64,000 nt of DNA from Deltaproteobacteria bacterium (GTDB lineage Bacteria > Desulfobacterota > JADFVX01). The DNA lies in assembly GCA_029860075.1 (NCBI GenBank), contig JAOUBX010000016.1, forward strand, positions 1-64,000. Direction: 5' to 3'. A program made the translations under genes and the position numbers. A model generated the notes under the pieces. The model worked only from the letters and a program-made list of their open reading frames with translations. It did no database searches and was not told the DNA's origin. This document shows, one piece after another, positions 54,234-64,000 of the stretch. Within the stretch, counting starts at the first letter, position 1. Every line of letters starts with the position of its first letter.

Positions 54234-56951
54234 TCAGAAATCAGTGCTTCTTTCAAAGACCCTGCAAAGAAGAAGAAGATCGCAATATTTGCACGCCGAA
54301 CTGTCCCTCCCGTAATCTCTTGGGTCCACATTTGCCTCTCCCTTAAGAAAATCGGAGGCGAGATTTTGTAGCGTTTTCCTCCATTTCTCCATTAAATCTT
54401 CCCAGTTGTGAATATGATCACTCTTTTTAAAAAGGGGATCACTTGTAAAGGCCCTGATTCCCGGAAAGAGGCCTTCTTCCCTTGCTATGCCCGCAAAACG
54501 GCAATCTCCCCGCTTTAGTCCGGCAAATAAAATTGCATCGTAATTACCGGCTGAGGCGTAGAGCATGAGCTGAGGTTCTTTGGGCCTTTCGCTTGCCCAG
54601 TCAGCGGTGTTGACAGCGCCTGACTTGTAATCGATAATGGCCCGGGCATTTTCACCAATGCTGTCTATTCTGTCTATTCGTGAAGCGAGATGAAGCCCCG
54701 CTATATGGATGCCTTTTTCAGACTCCCTTTCCACCGTCCTGAAGGGGCTTCTCCTTAATTCTATCTGTACCCATTCATGAAGGAGGGAGGTCAACCTTTC
54801 CCCTTCGATCTTTTTATAATTATCATAACCGGGTTCTTCGCTATTTAATAAGCCCAAGCCAATCCGTGCCGACTCGGTGATGGCATCATCCAGTGTGCCA
54901 CTCTTTTCATATTGCCTTAACGTAAGGTCATCTTTAATCTTTTGCCAGAAATGCTCCATAGCTCTGTGAATGATGGAACCGCGTTCCAAGCTGCTGATTC
55001 CGGGCTCGGGATCGTCCGGTTTTCCGGCATTTAGTCTGTGAACGGCAAAGGCCCTGAAGGGACAATCTGACTGATTTTTCAGTATTAATGTTCCACCCTT
55101 AATGGGTTCATTTTTTTTGACTTGCAGCCCCGGAAGGCTTTCGCAATCTTTTGCCGTCTTGAGGCCCGCCATGCTATCAATGAGACGATTGCCCCTTTCC
55201 CGGGTGCCGTTGATGATATGGTCTGCCAGGTGGGAGATTAAGGGAGAAATGCTGACTTCCTTGTCATCGGTTCTTTCGGGAAAACTCAAGACCATTCTTT
55301 TTGTGCCGGCCAGTATGCGCTGCAAGTGAATTTTAGAAAATTCAAGTTCACGTTTAAATGTTGATTTGGGAAGATTATTTTCTTTTTGGAGTTTAAGCGG
55401 TATAAAGGGATTGGGTGAAGGCTGTCCCGGCAACAGGCCGTCGTGAGCGCCTAATAGCCAGACTTCGTCAAAAGTCATTCCTCCCGATTCGAGAAAGCCC
55501 ATAACGGTAATGGGTGATTCTTTAGTCTCTTCCTGAAATACGCTTTGTTTCGTTATTTTTATGAGGTATTTGAGGGCTTCATGCTTATTGATGGGTCCCG
55601 TAATATCATCAAGGCCGGCGAGTGTCGAAAGGGCCTCACCAAAGGACTGAAGGGCCACATATTCGCGGCTGCTTAATCTGACGGCTTTGGCCGGCCAGCC
55701 CATGTTTTTCAAAAGGGTACTGAAAAATTCACTCCAGGCGCCGGGCAGCATGGAAGAACGTCTTTCCCTGTTCGACTTTAACAGTTGCTCCAGGGCATTC
55801 ATGAAAAGAGGCGCCCCGCAGTCTGCTGATTTCATGGCATGCCATACCCCCCCGATGGTTAAGCTGAAGCGATTATCTTTTCTTAATTTTGCATCCATAG
55901 CTGCCGGCCCTGTCTGCTCTGAGCGGGAAAAAGTAAGGTAAGGAGAAAGAAGAAAAGCGCTTATTTCATCCATATCCCGCTTCCTGTCGTCCATACCGAG
56001 CAGGCCGACGGCAAAACGAACGATCGGTTCGTCATAAAGCCGGGAACCGAGAGAAATATTGAAAAGGTCCCTTTTTATCTGCCATGGAAAGATGGAAGAA
56101 GGCGCCAGCTCCTCATTAAAGGCCGCTATGATTTTGTCTCTATATCGGCCAAGGTCAGGCACCAGCACCCCTATTTTAAGGCCTTGTCTGTACCTTTTCC
56201 TTATCCATCTTGCAGCCGCTCTTGCTTCATCACTTTCATCGCTTAAGCGATAGAGAGAAATATCTTCAATGGTATCAATAATATCAGGGGTATCAGGCTT
56301 TTCCAGGGGTTTAATATTCTTTTTCCCTGTTGCCGGCCAAAAGCTGACCTGGCATCCATTCTTTTTGAGAGCAGACAAGAGCTGAGAAAGAAGCGGTGAC
56401 ACTTCATCATAGCCGGCAATGATGATTTTAGGTGGCAGTTCAACTTTTTTCTTATTAAGCAGCGCCATAAGGTGAACCGGCAATTGACCTGCATCAATGA
56501 AGCTGAGCTCTTTTAATTTGTTTTCATACCGTGATGACCACCTCTGTAAGGTCCTGGATTCCTCAGTTGCTGAGAATAGGGGATCCTCTGTATCCAGGTT
56601 ATATTCCGCGGCCAGCCTGTAAGCTTCGTATGCTGTAGCTGCCACTTCGTTACCTGAAAGGAGTTCCCCTTTAATAAGCAGTTTATCCCGGGCAAGGATC
56701 TTTTCCCAAAGAACAAGAGAGCGAAGAGGAGATAGAAGGAACTTTTCCTGCGAATGATCGGTCCATAATTCACGAAGCCAGGAAAGAAAGGGCATGATGG
56801 CAGGACTTTCCCAGACCTTATGCCCCTTTTCCTTCATACGCAGATCGTAGCGGGTCAGGATGGTACGGGCTAATCGCCTGTTAACCGTTAAACAGGGCGT
56901 TCCTGATTCAATTTCATTGAAAGGTATGATCATAAGTGGAATAAAAAGCAA
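54234..56951 (-). CDS. AddB-like PD-(D/E)XK nuclease (probable DNA repair protein)
   Basis: This 905-residue protein begins with a degenerate helicase-like N-terminal region (NRRLARTILTRYDLRMKEKG), and a UvrD-like middle follows (MTFDEVWLLGAHDGLLPGQP, KRELEFSKIHLQRILAG). The C-terminal PD-(D/E)XK nuclease has RIDRIDSIGENARAIIDYKSG. Cysteines in QSDCPFRAFAVHRLN and CKYCDLLLLC give the spacing of the AddB/Cas4 iron-sulfur cluster. It resembles the TIGR03623 group. It likely processes DNA ends in recombinational repair. No AddA/RecB helicase lies beside it, so the partner is elsewhere or absent. Confidence 0.85.
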   Translation of the reverse strand: MLFIPLMIIPFNEIESGTPCLTVNRRLARTILTRYDLRMKEKGHKVWESPAIMPFLSWLRELWTDHSQEKFLLSPLRSLVLWEKILARDKLLIKGELLSGNEVAATAYEAYRLAAEYNLDTEDPLFSATEESRTLQRWSSRYENKLKELSFIDAGQLPVHLMALLNKKKVELPPKIIIAGYDEVSPLLSQLLSALKKNGCQVSFWPATGKKNIKPLEKPDTPDIIDTIEDISLYRLSDESDEARAAARWIRKRYRQGLKIGVLVPDLGRYRDKIIAAFNEELAPSSIFPWQIKRDLFNISLGSRLYDEPIVRFAVGLLGMDDRKRDMDEISAFLLSPYLTFSRSEQTGPAAMDAKLRKDNRFSLTIGGVWHAMKSADCGAPLFMNALEQLLKSNRERRSSMLPGAWSEFFSTLLKNMGWPAKAVRLSSREYVALQSFGEALSTLAGLDDITGPINKHEALKYLIKITKQSVFQEETKESPITVMGFLESGGMTFDEVWLLGAHDGLLPGQPSPNPFIPLKLQKENNLPKSTFKRELEFSKIHLQRILAGTKRMVLSFPERTDDKEVSISPLISHLADHIINGTRERGNRLIDSMAGLKTAKDCESLPGLQVKKNEPIKGGTLILKNQSDCPFRAFAVHRLNAGKPDDPEPGISSLERGSIIHRAMEHFWQKIKDDLTLRQYEKSGTLDDAITESARIGLGLLNSEEPGYDNYKKIEGERLTSLLHEWVQIELRRSPFRTVERESEKGIHIAGLHLASRIDRIDSIGENARAIIDYKSGAVNTADWASERPKEPQLMLYASAGNYDAILFAGLKRGDCRFAGIAREEGLFPGIRAFTSDPLFKKSDHIHNWEDLMEKWRKTLQNLASDFLKGEANVDPRDYGRDSSACKYCDLLLLCRVFERSTDF

Positions 56952-57055
56952 TAATAGTTTTAAAGCGGGTTTTTAAACAAAGCCAATTCAATCTTGATAT
57001 TATATAAATATTTTGTTAAATTACGCAATTCACTTAAAATTCATTATATAAAAGC

Positions 57056-59578
57056 ATGTTTTCAAGAAAATCAATTCACATAAAATCCATGGATTATAAT
57101 TCCAAGAGTAAAAGAACATTGAAAAAGCTTGTCCTGCAGGCACTTTTTACACTTATTATTCTTTCCCTTATTGCCGGAGCCGGCCTCTTTTACTATCTCA
57201 CAAAAGACCTTCCCGGTCTTGAAAATATTTCCGCTTACCGGCCTGATATTATTACCAAAGTTTATTCTGCCGATGAGGTGCAAATTGGAGAATTTGCCAT
57301 CGAAAAAAGGGAAGTCATCCCCATTTCCAAAGTGCCAAAGCTCCTTATTCAGGCCTTTGTTGCCGCTGAAGATGACCGCTTTTTCGAACATGAAGGACTT
57401 GATTTTATCAGTATTTTAAGGGCCTTTATTAAAAACGTAAGGGCCGGTCGCGTCGAACAGGGGGGGAGTACCATTACCCAGCAGGTGGCCAAGTCGCTTC
57501 TTACCCCGGAAAGGACATATAAAAGAAAGTTTAAGGAAGCGGTGCTGGCATACAGAATAGAGAATAACTTTACCAAAAGCGATATTCTTTATCTTTATCT
57601 CAATCAGATCTATCTGGGGCACGGCGCCTATGGCGTGCAAGCTGCGGCTCAAAGCTATTATAACAAGAATGTTGATGAACTTAACCTGGCAGAGATAGCC
57701 ATGCTGGCCGGCCTTCCTCAGGCTCCGTCCAGATATTCTCCGGCCAGCAACCCCGAGCAGGCAAGAGAAAGACAGCGCTATGTCTTAAACCGTATGGCCG
57801 ATGAAGGTTACATTAATGTTGTCGAAGCAACGGATGCCATGAATACGCCTGTTGAGGTTTATCCCCTTGAAGACCTTAACCTCAGAGCAGCGCCCTACTT
57901 TACGGAACATGTAAGGCGCTACCTTGAACGTAAATATGGTGCCGACTTAATCTACAAGGAAGGCCTGAAAGTTTTCACTACCCTTGACATAAAGATGCAG
58001 AAAGCTGCCCAGAAGGCGCTCAAAAAAGGGCTTTTCAATCTCGACAGGAGGCAGGGATACAGGGGGCCTGAAAGACGGATTGCCGACGCCGAGGCGGAAG
58101 CCTTCATCGAGGAACTTCAGAAGAAACTGGAAAACCACCCTGTCAAGGAAGGGGAAATTTACAAAGGCATTGTTGTTAAAGTTAATAGCGCTAAAAAGTA
58201 TGTGGACGTTAAAATCGGGAAGGACGCCGTTGGACGTATCCCGCTTAAGGATATGCAATGGGCAAGATTGCCTGATCATACAGTTGGTTACCTGGAGGGG
58301 CGAATTAAGGACCCTGCCGACGCTCTCGCCGCCGGTGATGTTATCGACGTTAAAATAACGGGGGCCGTTGCGAAAGAGGGACACCTCGCCTTTTCCCTTC
58401 ACCAGGACCCGCTTGTGCAGGGCGCTCTCATGGCCATCGATCCCCAGACAGGCTATGTAAAATCGATGGTTGGCGGATATGATTTTGTTAAGAGTAAATT
58501 TAACAGGGCCATCCAGTCGAGAAGACAGCCCGGTTCCTGCTTCAAGCCTATCATCTATTCATCTGCACTCGATAATAACTATACGCCGGCTACAATAATC
58601 CACGATTCTCCCATTATCTATCAGGGTGATGAAGATGAGTTCACGTGGAAGCCCAAGAACTACAGTGATAAGTTTTATGGTCCGACTCGCATGAGAATGG
58701 CGCTTCAGCGCTCAATGAATGTTGTAACGATTAAGATTGTCCAGTCTCTTGGTCTGGACTACATTATCGAGTATGCCAGGAGAATGGGAATAAAAAGCCA
58801 TCTTGACAGAGACCTTTCTCTTTCTCTCGGCTCATCGGGACTTTCCCTCCAGGAAATTACCTCGGCTTTCGGAATTTTCCCCGGTGGCGGTATAAGGCGT
58901 GAGCCCATCTTTATTACGAAGATTGTTGACCGTGATGGAAATGTGCTGGAGGAAATATCTCCTGACTCCATTATGGCCAGTACTGTCATCGAGTCTCAGA
59001 TAGTTGAAGAAGAAGAGGCCCAGGGTGAGGAGAAAAAGGAGGAAAAGAGTGAAGATCTACGACTTGTGGAGCTTCCCGATTCTCTGAAAGAGTTGCCCCC
59101 GGGTTACACTATCAGTCCCCAGACGGCTTACCTTATGACGAGCCTCATGCAGGGTGTTGTCCAGCACGGTACGGGCTGGAAAGCGAAGGTGCTCAAACGG
59201 CCTGTCGGCGGAAAGACAGGAACGACAAATGACCTTTATGATGCCTGGTTTATCGGTTTTACACCTGATCTGGTTGCCGGTACCTGGGTCGGCTTTGATC
59301 AGGAAGCGCCGCTCGGTAAAAATGAGACGGGATCCCGGGCGGCATTGCCTGTATTTGTCGATTTTATGAAGGAAGTCTATGAAGGTCAACCGGTAAAGGA
59401 CTTCCCTATTCCCGATGGGATTGTTTTTGCCAAGATAGACGCAAAAACAGGACTTCTTGCTGCACCTGACCAGACGGAAGACATTGTTTTCGAGGCCTTC
59501 AAGGAAGGGACGGCGCCGACTAAAATGGCAAGCCAGGCCGAAGTTGAGACGGGCATTTTCTTGAGAGAAGAGTTTTGA
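57056..59578 (+). CDS. mrcA: Class A penicillin-binding protein (PBP1A type)
   Basis: This 840-residue protein has one N-terminal membrane helix (about 25-48), a GT51 transglycosylase domain (EDDRFFEHEGLDFISILRAF, GGSTITQQVAKSLL) and an OB-like insertion (GEIYKGIVVKVNSAKKYVDV). The transpeptidase domain has catalytic Ser494 in PGSCFKP, SMN in QRSMNVVT, and KTGT at 720-723. It polymerises and cross-links peptidoglycan at the inner-membrane surface. It is divergent from the AddB-like gene. Confidence 0.96.
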   Translation: MFSRKSIHIKSMDYNSKSKRTLKKLVLQALFTLIILSLIAGAGLFYYLTKDLPGLENISAYRPDIITKVYSADEVQIGEFAIEKREVIPISKVPKLLIQAFVAAEDDRFFEHEGLDFISILRAFIKNVRAGRVEQGGSTITQQVAKSLLTPERTYKRKFKEAVLAYRIENNFTKSDILYLYLNQIYLGHGAYGVQAAAQSYYNKNVDELNLAEIAMLAGLPQAPSRYSPASNPEQARERQRYVLNRMADEGYINVVEATDAMNTPVEVYPLEDLNLRAAPYFTEHVRRYLERKYGADLIYKEGLKVFTTLDIKMQKAAQKALKKGLFNLDRRQGYRGPERRIADAEAEAFIEELQKKLENHPVKEGEIYKGIVVKVNSAKKYVDVKIGKDAVGRIPLKDMQWARLPDHTVGYLEGRIKDPADALAAGDVIDVKITGAVAKEGHLAFSLHQDPLVQGALMAIDPQTGYVKSMVGGYDFVKSKFNRAIQSRRQPGSCFKPIIYSSALDNNYTPATIIHDSPIIYQGDEDEFTWKPKNYSDKFYGPTRMRMALQRSMNVVTIKIVQSLGLDYIIEYARRMGIKSHLDRDLSLSLGSSGLSLQEITSAFGIFPGGGIRREPIFITKIVDRDGNVLEEISPDSIMASTVIESQIVEEEEAQGEEKKEEKSEDLRLVELPDSLKELPPGYTISPQTAYLMTSLMQGVVQHGTGWKAKVLKRPVGGKTGTTNDLYDAWFIGFTPDLVAGTWVGFDQEAPLGKNETGSRAALPVFVDFMKEVYEGQPVKDFPIPDGIVFAKIDAKTGLLAAPDQTEDIVFEAFKEGTAPTKMASQAEVETGIFLREEF

Positions 59579-59715
59579 TTTTACTTGATTGAAGGTTTAT
59601 TCGTTTTACTCAGATAAAGTTGGTCAACTAAAATCTCTTTTTCTCTTTCCCCTATAATTTACCCGTGCAGCTTTGTCTTTTATAACTAAATTACCTCTTA
59701 AGCGGTTTTTCCCTT

Positions 59716-60615
59716 ATGGATAAAGTAGAAAAAGAAGTCGGCAACAGAGAGTCATCCTTTATTTATTTTTTCCATTCAGCGGCTGCGCTTCTGCGGATAG
59801 AAAAACAATACGGAACGCTTCTCGTTCTCCTTCCTGCACTTTGGGCGCTTTTTATCGCGTCCCGGGGTCGGCCCGATCCGGTTCTTCTCCTTATCATCGT
59901 CTCCGGCGCATTTCTTATGCGAAGCGCCGGTTGTGCTATTAATGACATTGCCGACAGAAATTTCGATCCCCATGTAGAAAGAACAAAAGAACGTCCCCTT
60001 GCTTCAGGTAAGCTCACTTTATCACAGGCTGTTGTCATATTTTGCTTTACCCTGCTTCTGGCTGCCCTGCTCACTTTTTATTTAAATCCTCTGGCAGTCA
60101 TACTCTGTACGTTCTGTCTCTTTTTTGTCATCCTTTATCCTTTTACCAAGCGATTTATCTCGCTGCCCCAGCTTTTTCTCGGTATTGCCTTTGGATGGGG
60201 TTCGGTCATTGTCTGGGCGGCAGTAAAAGAGACTGTCGAGCTGACGGCCGTACTTATTTTTCTCTCTACCGCCACCTGGGCGGTGGCCTATGATACGGTC
60301 TATGCCATGATGGATATTGAAGATGACCTTAAGGTTGGCGTAAAGTCGGCGGCCATCCTTTTTGGAAAGTATGTTAAGGAAGTGGTTGCCCTCTTTTTTG
60401 CCGTCACCATATTACTTTTTTTATTCGTTGGGCTTGCATCAGGACTCGCTTTTCCATATTATACGTCTGTAATTATTGCCGCCCTCTTCTTTGTGTGGCA
60501 GATCAGGGTAACGGGAAAAGGGATGAGCAGAGAGATCGCCTTTAGCGCATTCAAATCGAATGTAACTGCCGGCTTTGTCATACTGACAGGTATCATATTG
60601 AACTATGTGGTTTGA
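59716..60615 (+). CDS. ubiA: 4-hydroxybenzoate polyprenyltransferase
   Basis: This polytopic membrane protein of 299 residues has the two Asp-rich motifs of UbiA: NDIADRNFDPHVERTKERPL and YDTVYAMMDIEDDLKVGVKS. It attaches the isoprenoid tail to 4-hydroxybenzoate, an early step of ubiquinone synthesis. With ubiG in the window this points to a quinone of the ubiquinone type. It precedes a flavin oxidoreductase gene by three bases. Confidence 0.93.
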   Translation: MDKVEKEVGNRESSFIYFFHSAAALLRIEKQYGTLLVLLPALWALFIASRGRPDPVLLLIIVSGAFLMRSAGCAINDIADRNFDPHVERTKERPLASGKLTLSQAVVIFCFTLLLAALLTFYLNPLAVILCTFCLFFVILYPFTKRFISLPQLFLGIAFGWGSVIVWAAVKETVELTAVLIFLSTATWAVAYDTVYAMMDIEDDLKVGVKSAAILFGKYVKEVVALFFAVTILLFLFVGLASGLAFPYYTSVIIAALFFVWQIRVTGKGMSREIAFSAFKSNVTAGFVILTGIILNYVV

Positions 60616-60618
60616 TTT

Positions 60619-61626
60619 ATGAATAATAAAGTTATTGTAATCGGAGGCGGCCCGGCCGGCCTCCTGACGGCTTATCATCTAAAGCAGTTTGGTCTTTCCT
60701 CCCTCATACTGGAAAAGAAGCAGCCGGGCCAGTCATGGCGTGAGATGAAAGACGGCATGGTCATGCTCTCTCCTGCGGTGGCGCAGCATGATCTAACGTC
60801 GCTTACCTTTCGAAATCCCATTTGGTCAGCTGTTAAACTTCAGGGCGCCTTTGCTACAAAAGAAGAATTTCTCCAATATCTCGATATTTTTATCAGGGAA
60901 AATAAACTTTCTATTAAGAGCAATAGCGCAGTTTCCAAAATAAGCCCTATAGAAGGGGGGTTTTCCGTTCATACAGAAGAGGGTAAAAAATATGAAGCCC
61001 CTGTTGTCGTTGTTGCTACAGGGGTTATCAGTAATCCTCATATTCCGAACATACCGGGCGTCAGGGGAAATGACAGGGTAATTCATTCGAGAGAATATGG
61101 AAGCTTTGAGGGTTACCGGGGGAGAAGAGTACTTATTGTCGGCGCCGGTAATTCAGGCGCCGAACTCACCGTTGAGCTTTCCGGCATTTGCAAGCTTACG
61201 CTGGCAACAAAAAGCAGGCTCAAGTTTTACAGCAGAACAAAAGACCTTAGCCATATCAGGGGCCTGTCGGAGAGCCTGTTAAAGGAACTCATTAGCTTCA
61301 AGATCATTGATCTTATGGAAAAGGTAGAGGTAGAAGAGATAAAAGGGGGAACCGTTCTCTTTAGTGACGGCAGAGAAAAAGAGTTTGACAAGATCATTTT
61401 TGCGACAGGTTATCGGCCTTATCTTCCCGATTTTGAATCAATTCCTCTCAAAATTTCAAAAAGTGGTTACCCCATAGTGACTTCTACCTGTGAAAGCAAA
61501 TCAGTAAAGGGAATCTATTTTACGGGTCCTCTTGCTCATACCAACAGGTACTGTTCCTTCATCCACTGTTTTAGACCCATGGTCGAGCCTATGGCGCTCC
61601 ATATTGCCGAGAGCTTCGGAAATTAG
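60619..61626 (+). CDS. FAD/NAD(P)-binding oxidoreductase, flavin monooxygenase-like
   Basis: This 335-residue protein has a first FAD-binding VIGGGPAGLLTAYHL (about 5-19), a second nucleotide site LIVGAGNSGAELTVEL and the late ATGY-type motif IFATGYRPYLPDFE. The segment NDRVIHSREY sits where FMO proteins have their signature. It starts three bases after ubiA, so it is cotranscribed and could act in quinone hydroxylation, but that is inference. The substrate is unknown. Confidence 0.85.
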   Translation: MNNKVIVIGGGPAGLLTAYHLKQFGLSSLILEKKQPGQSWREMKDGMVMLSPAVAQHDLTSLTFRNPIWSAVKLQGAFATKEEFLQYLDIFIRENKLSIKSNSAVSKISPIEGGFSVHTEEGKKYEAPVVVVATGVISNPHIPNIPGVRGNDRVIHSREYGSFEGYRGRRVLIVGAGNSGAELTVELSGICKLTLATKSRLKFYSRTKDLSHIRGLSESLLKELISFKIIDLMEKVEVEEIKGGTVLFSDGREKEFDKIIFATGYRPYLPDFESIPLKISKSGYPIVTSTCESKSVKGIYFTGPLAHTNRYCSFIHCFRPMVEPMALHIAESFGN

Positions 61627-61785
61627 AGGTTTTCTAATTTTTTATACATTATTTTCATAATGGAAAGAAGTATTATGAAAATTATCCCGGCCATAATCCC
61701 GACAGGCCTTTTTCATTGACAATTCAACATATTTCATGTTAGTTTTCGGGTTTTTCAATAGAAACTTCCGGAGCTTAATTCCAGC

Positions 61786-62661
61786 GTGACCTTCCAGGAA
61801 CTCATCCTCTCCCTTCAAAGATACTGGTCTGAGAAGGGATGTATCATCCAGCAGCCCTATGACATTGAAGTGGGGGCAGGTACTTTTAACCCGGCCACCT
61901 TTCTGCGCGTCCTCGGCCCCGAGCCGTGGAAGGTGGCCTATGTGGAGCCTTCGAGAAGACCTACAGACGGCCGCTACGGAGAAAATCCGAACCGGCTTCA
62001 GCACTACTACCAGTTCCAGGTAATCATTAAACCGTCACCTCAGAATATTCAGGAACTTTACCTGGAGAGCCTTAAATCTTTCGGCATCGATCCCCTCGAT
62101 CATGATATCCGTTTTGTGGAAGATGACTGGGAATCACCAACACTTGGCGCCTGGGGCCTTGGCTGGGAGGTCTGGCTCGACGGCATGGAGATAACCCAGT
62201 TTACCTACTTTCAGCAGGCCGGTGGGATTGATCTCAGCCCTGTTGCCGTTGAGATCACCTATGGCATAGAGCGAATTGCCATGTACCTTCAGGGGGTAAA
62301 CTCTGTTTTTGATCTTCAGTGGAATGATGAAGTCAAATATGGCGAAGTTCACCACCAGGGGGAAGTGGAATTTTCAAAGCATAACTTTGAAGATGCCAAT
62401 GTGGATATGCTGCTTAAACTCTTTTCCATGTATGAAGAGGAGTGCAGGAGCCTGGCCGGAAAAGGGCTTGTTCTTCCCGCTTACGATTACTGCCTCAAAT
62501 GTTCCCATGCCTTTAATCTTCTCGATGCCCGCGGGGCAATCAGCGTGACCGAAAGAACCGGTTATATCGGCAGGGTAAGAAACCTTGCAAAAATTTGTGC
62601 CGAAGGTTATGTGAGAAAACGGGAAGAAATGGGCTATCCGCTTTTAAAGGAGATGCCTTGA
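61786..62661 (+). CDS. glyQ: Glycyl-tRNA synthetase alpha subunit
   Basis: This 291-residue class II synthetase subunit has the GlyQ landmarks [40 protein letters not shown] and [19 protein letters not shown]. The start is a GTG at 61786, which fits the family N-terminus. With GlyS it forms the alpha2-beta2 enzyme charging tRNA(Gly). Its stop overlaps the glyS start (TGATG at 62659-62663). Confidence 0.97.
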   Translation: MTFQELILSLQRYWSEKGCIIQQPYDIEVGAGTFNPATFLRVLGPEPWKVAYVEPSRRPTDGRYGENPNRLQHYYQFQVIIKPSPQNIQELYLESLKSFGIDPLDHDIRFVEDDWESPTLGAWGLGWEVWLDGMEITQFTYFQQAGGIDLSPVAVEITYGIERIAMYLQGVNSVFDLQWNDEVKYGEVHHQGEVEFSKHNFEDANVDMLLKLFSMYEEECRSLAGKGLVLPAYDYCLKCSHAFNLLDARGAISVTERTGYIGRVRNLAKICAEGYVRKREEMGYPLLKEMP

Positions 62662-64000
62662 TGAGTAAGGAGCTTTTTCTTGAAATAGGATGTGAAGAGA
62701 TTCCGGCAGGTTTTCTTGACCCTGCTCTCTCCCATTTGGAATCAGCCCTAAAAAAAGCCCTTTCTGAGGCCCGTCTTTCCTTTGGTGAACTGTCCACTTC
62801 AGGCACACCGAGACGTCTTGTTTTATCTGTCAAAGATGTGGCTCTCAGACAGGAAGATATTACCATTGAAAACCAGGGACCCTCAAAAAAAGTTGCCTAC
62901 AACGAATCAGGTGAGCCTACAAAAGCTTTAATCGGTTTTGCCAAAGGGCAGGGAATTTCTATTGAAGATATTGAGGTGAGGGAAACGCCTAAAGGTGAGT
63001 ATGTTTACGCCGTTAAAGAGGAAAAAGGCGTTGATGCAGCAACACTTCTTCCTGACGTGTTGACCGACCTTATCGCTTCCATCCCCTTTAAAAAATCGAT
63101 GCGCTGGAAAGACCTTGACGTTGCCTTTGCAAGACCCCTTCACTGGATTGTGGCGCTTTTCGACGGGCAGGTTGTTCCCTGTTCATTCGGTGATATTGAA
63201 AGCTCAAACAAGAGCCGGGGCCACCGTTTTCTTTCCCCTGAAGAGTTTGTTGTCACTTCCTGTGGCGATTATCTGGATAAGTGTGAAAAGGCCTTTGTTA
63301 TTGTCGATCCTGAAAAAAGAAAGTCTATTATCAGGAAAGGGATTCTTAACGCTGCTACAGATGCCGGTGGTCGTCTCATCGAAGATGAGGGGCTTGTCCA
63401 TGAAGTGACCAATCTTGTTGAATACCCCGTTGTCCTGTGCGGGAACTTTGAACTTGAATATTTAAAACTTCCCAGAGAAATTGTTATCGATGCCATGAGA
63501 GGGCATCAGCGTTATTTTTCTGTTGAAGATACTGAGGGTAATCTCCGTCCCAACTTCATAACTGTGAGTAATACGAAAGCGAGAGATATGAATGTCGTTC
63601 GTGAAGGAAACGAGCGAGTTCTCAGGGCCCGCCTTTCTGATGCTGCTTTTTATTATTATGAAGACCTGAAAACACCCCTTGACGATATGGTGGAAAAACT
63701 TGGAAGTGTCGTTTTCCAGGCTAAGCTTGGAACGTCTTATGAGAAGGTTGAGCGCTTTCAGTCCCTTGCCTCCTTCCTGGCAGATGAGCTTGTACCGAAG
63801 GTAAAGAATAAGGTCGAAAGAGCTGCCTGGCTTTCAAAAGGGGATCTTGTTTCCGGTGTTGTTTGTGAATTTCCTTCGCTACAGGGTATCATGGGACGTG
63901 ATTATGCCTTAAAAGCCGGTGAAGATAATGAAGTTGCAGAGGCTATTTTCGAACATTATCTTCCCCGCAGCGCCGACGATATTCTGCCCGCTACCGATAC
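62661..64000 (+). CDS. glyS: Glycyl-tRNA synthetase beta subunit, N-terminal part (runs off window)
   Basis: The frame from the ATG at 62661 is open to the end of the window (about 446 codons). It begins [20 protein letters not shown] and continues with TSGTPRRLVLSVKDVALRQE and FARPLHWIVALFDGQ, matching the GlyS beta subunit. The C-terminal HD and anticodon-binding parts lie beyond the edge. It is coupled to glyQ by an overlapping stop/start. Confidence 0.97.
   Translation, partial: MSKELFLEIGCEEIPAGFLDPALSHLESALKKALSEARLSFGELSTSGTPRRLVLSVKDVALRQEDITIENQGPSKKVAYNESGEPTKALIGFAKGQGISIEDIEVRETPKGEYVYAVKEEKGVDAATLLPDVLTDLIASIPFKKSMRWKDLDVAFARPLHWIVALFDGQVVPCSFGDIESSNKSRGHRFLSPEEFVVTSCGDYLDKCEKAFVIVDPEKRKSIIRKGILNAATDAGGRLIEDEGLVHEVTNLVEYPVVLCGNFELEYLKLPREIVIDAMRGHQRYFSVEDTEGNLRPNFITVSNTKARDMNVVREGNERVLRARLSDAAFYYYEDLKTPLDDMVEKLGSVVFQAKLGTSYEKVERFQSLASFLADELVPKVKNKVERAAWLSKGDLVSGVVCEFPSLQGIMGRDYALKAGEDNEVAEAIFEHYLPRSADDILPATD

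Overview
The window is a contiguous piece of chromosome from a Gram-negative bacterium. Evidence for an outer membrane is BamD, a SurA-like chaperone, and BtuB with TonB. The gene set best fits the old Deltaproteobacteria (Desulfobacterota/Myxococcota and relatives): F0 genes atpZ-atpI-atpB-atpE apart from F1, an MglA-like GTPase domain, DUF4911 next to a U32 protein, a selenocysteine gene (selA), heme by the C5 route, and UbiA/UbiG quinone genes. The assignment is by inference from gene content only. There are no rRNA or tRNA genes, phage, complete insertion sequences or CRISPR arrays.

Layout. 1-983: an uncharacterised membrane pair (TIGR03545/TIGR03546). 1217-5828: a tight three-gene unit encoding a twin-SPOR membrane protein, a repeat-like protein and a long acidic protein with a degenerate MglA-type GTPase domain. 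5929-20790: a large minus-strand cobalamin region with two cobalamin riboswitches, an uptake system (btuB, tonB, btuFCD) and the late synthesis genes cbiA, cbiP, cbiB (frameshifted), cobD, cobU, cobS, cobT and a cobC-like phosphatase. No corrin-ring genes, cobalamin adenosyltransferase or dimethylbenzimidazole-synthesis genes are present. Several unrelated short palindromic repeats lie in this region, one inside cobU and one inside a riboswitch arm. 21040-23916: transketolase (+) and 6-phosphogluconolactonase (-).

23960-24145 looks like a replication origin: DnaA-box matches, a GC-rich spacer, five consecutive DnaA-trio repeats and an AT-rich tract. It is followed by minus-strand nrdR, a dCMP deaminase, glyA, selA, a zinc-ribbon membrane protein and lon. 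Next comes the classic origin-proximal block rsmG, mnmG, mnmE, jag, yidC, yidD, rnpA, rpmH, with two perfect palindromic parS sites flanking rsmG-mnmG. No dnaA, dnaN, parA or parB is in the window.

37961-64000: housekeeping genes: a YgiQ-type radical SAM protein, topA, dprA, a LysM protein, ubiG, the F0 genes, hemL, a cNMP-binding protein, a SurA-like chaperone, DUF4911 and U32, bamD, a TPR protein, hemH, an AddB-like nuclease, a class A PBP, ubiA, a flavin monooxygenase-like protein, glyQ and the first part of glyS. The most noteworthy points are the candidate oriC with parS sites, the unusual MglA-like/SPOR unit, the cbiB frameshift and the repeat insertions in the B12 region.
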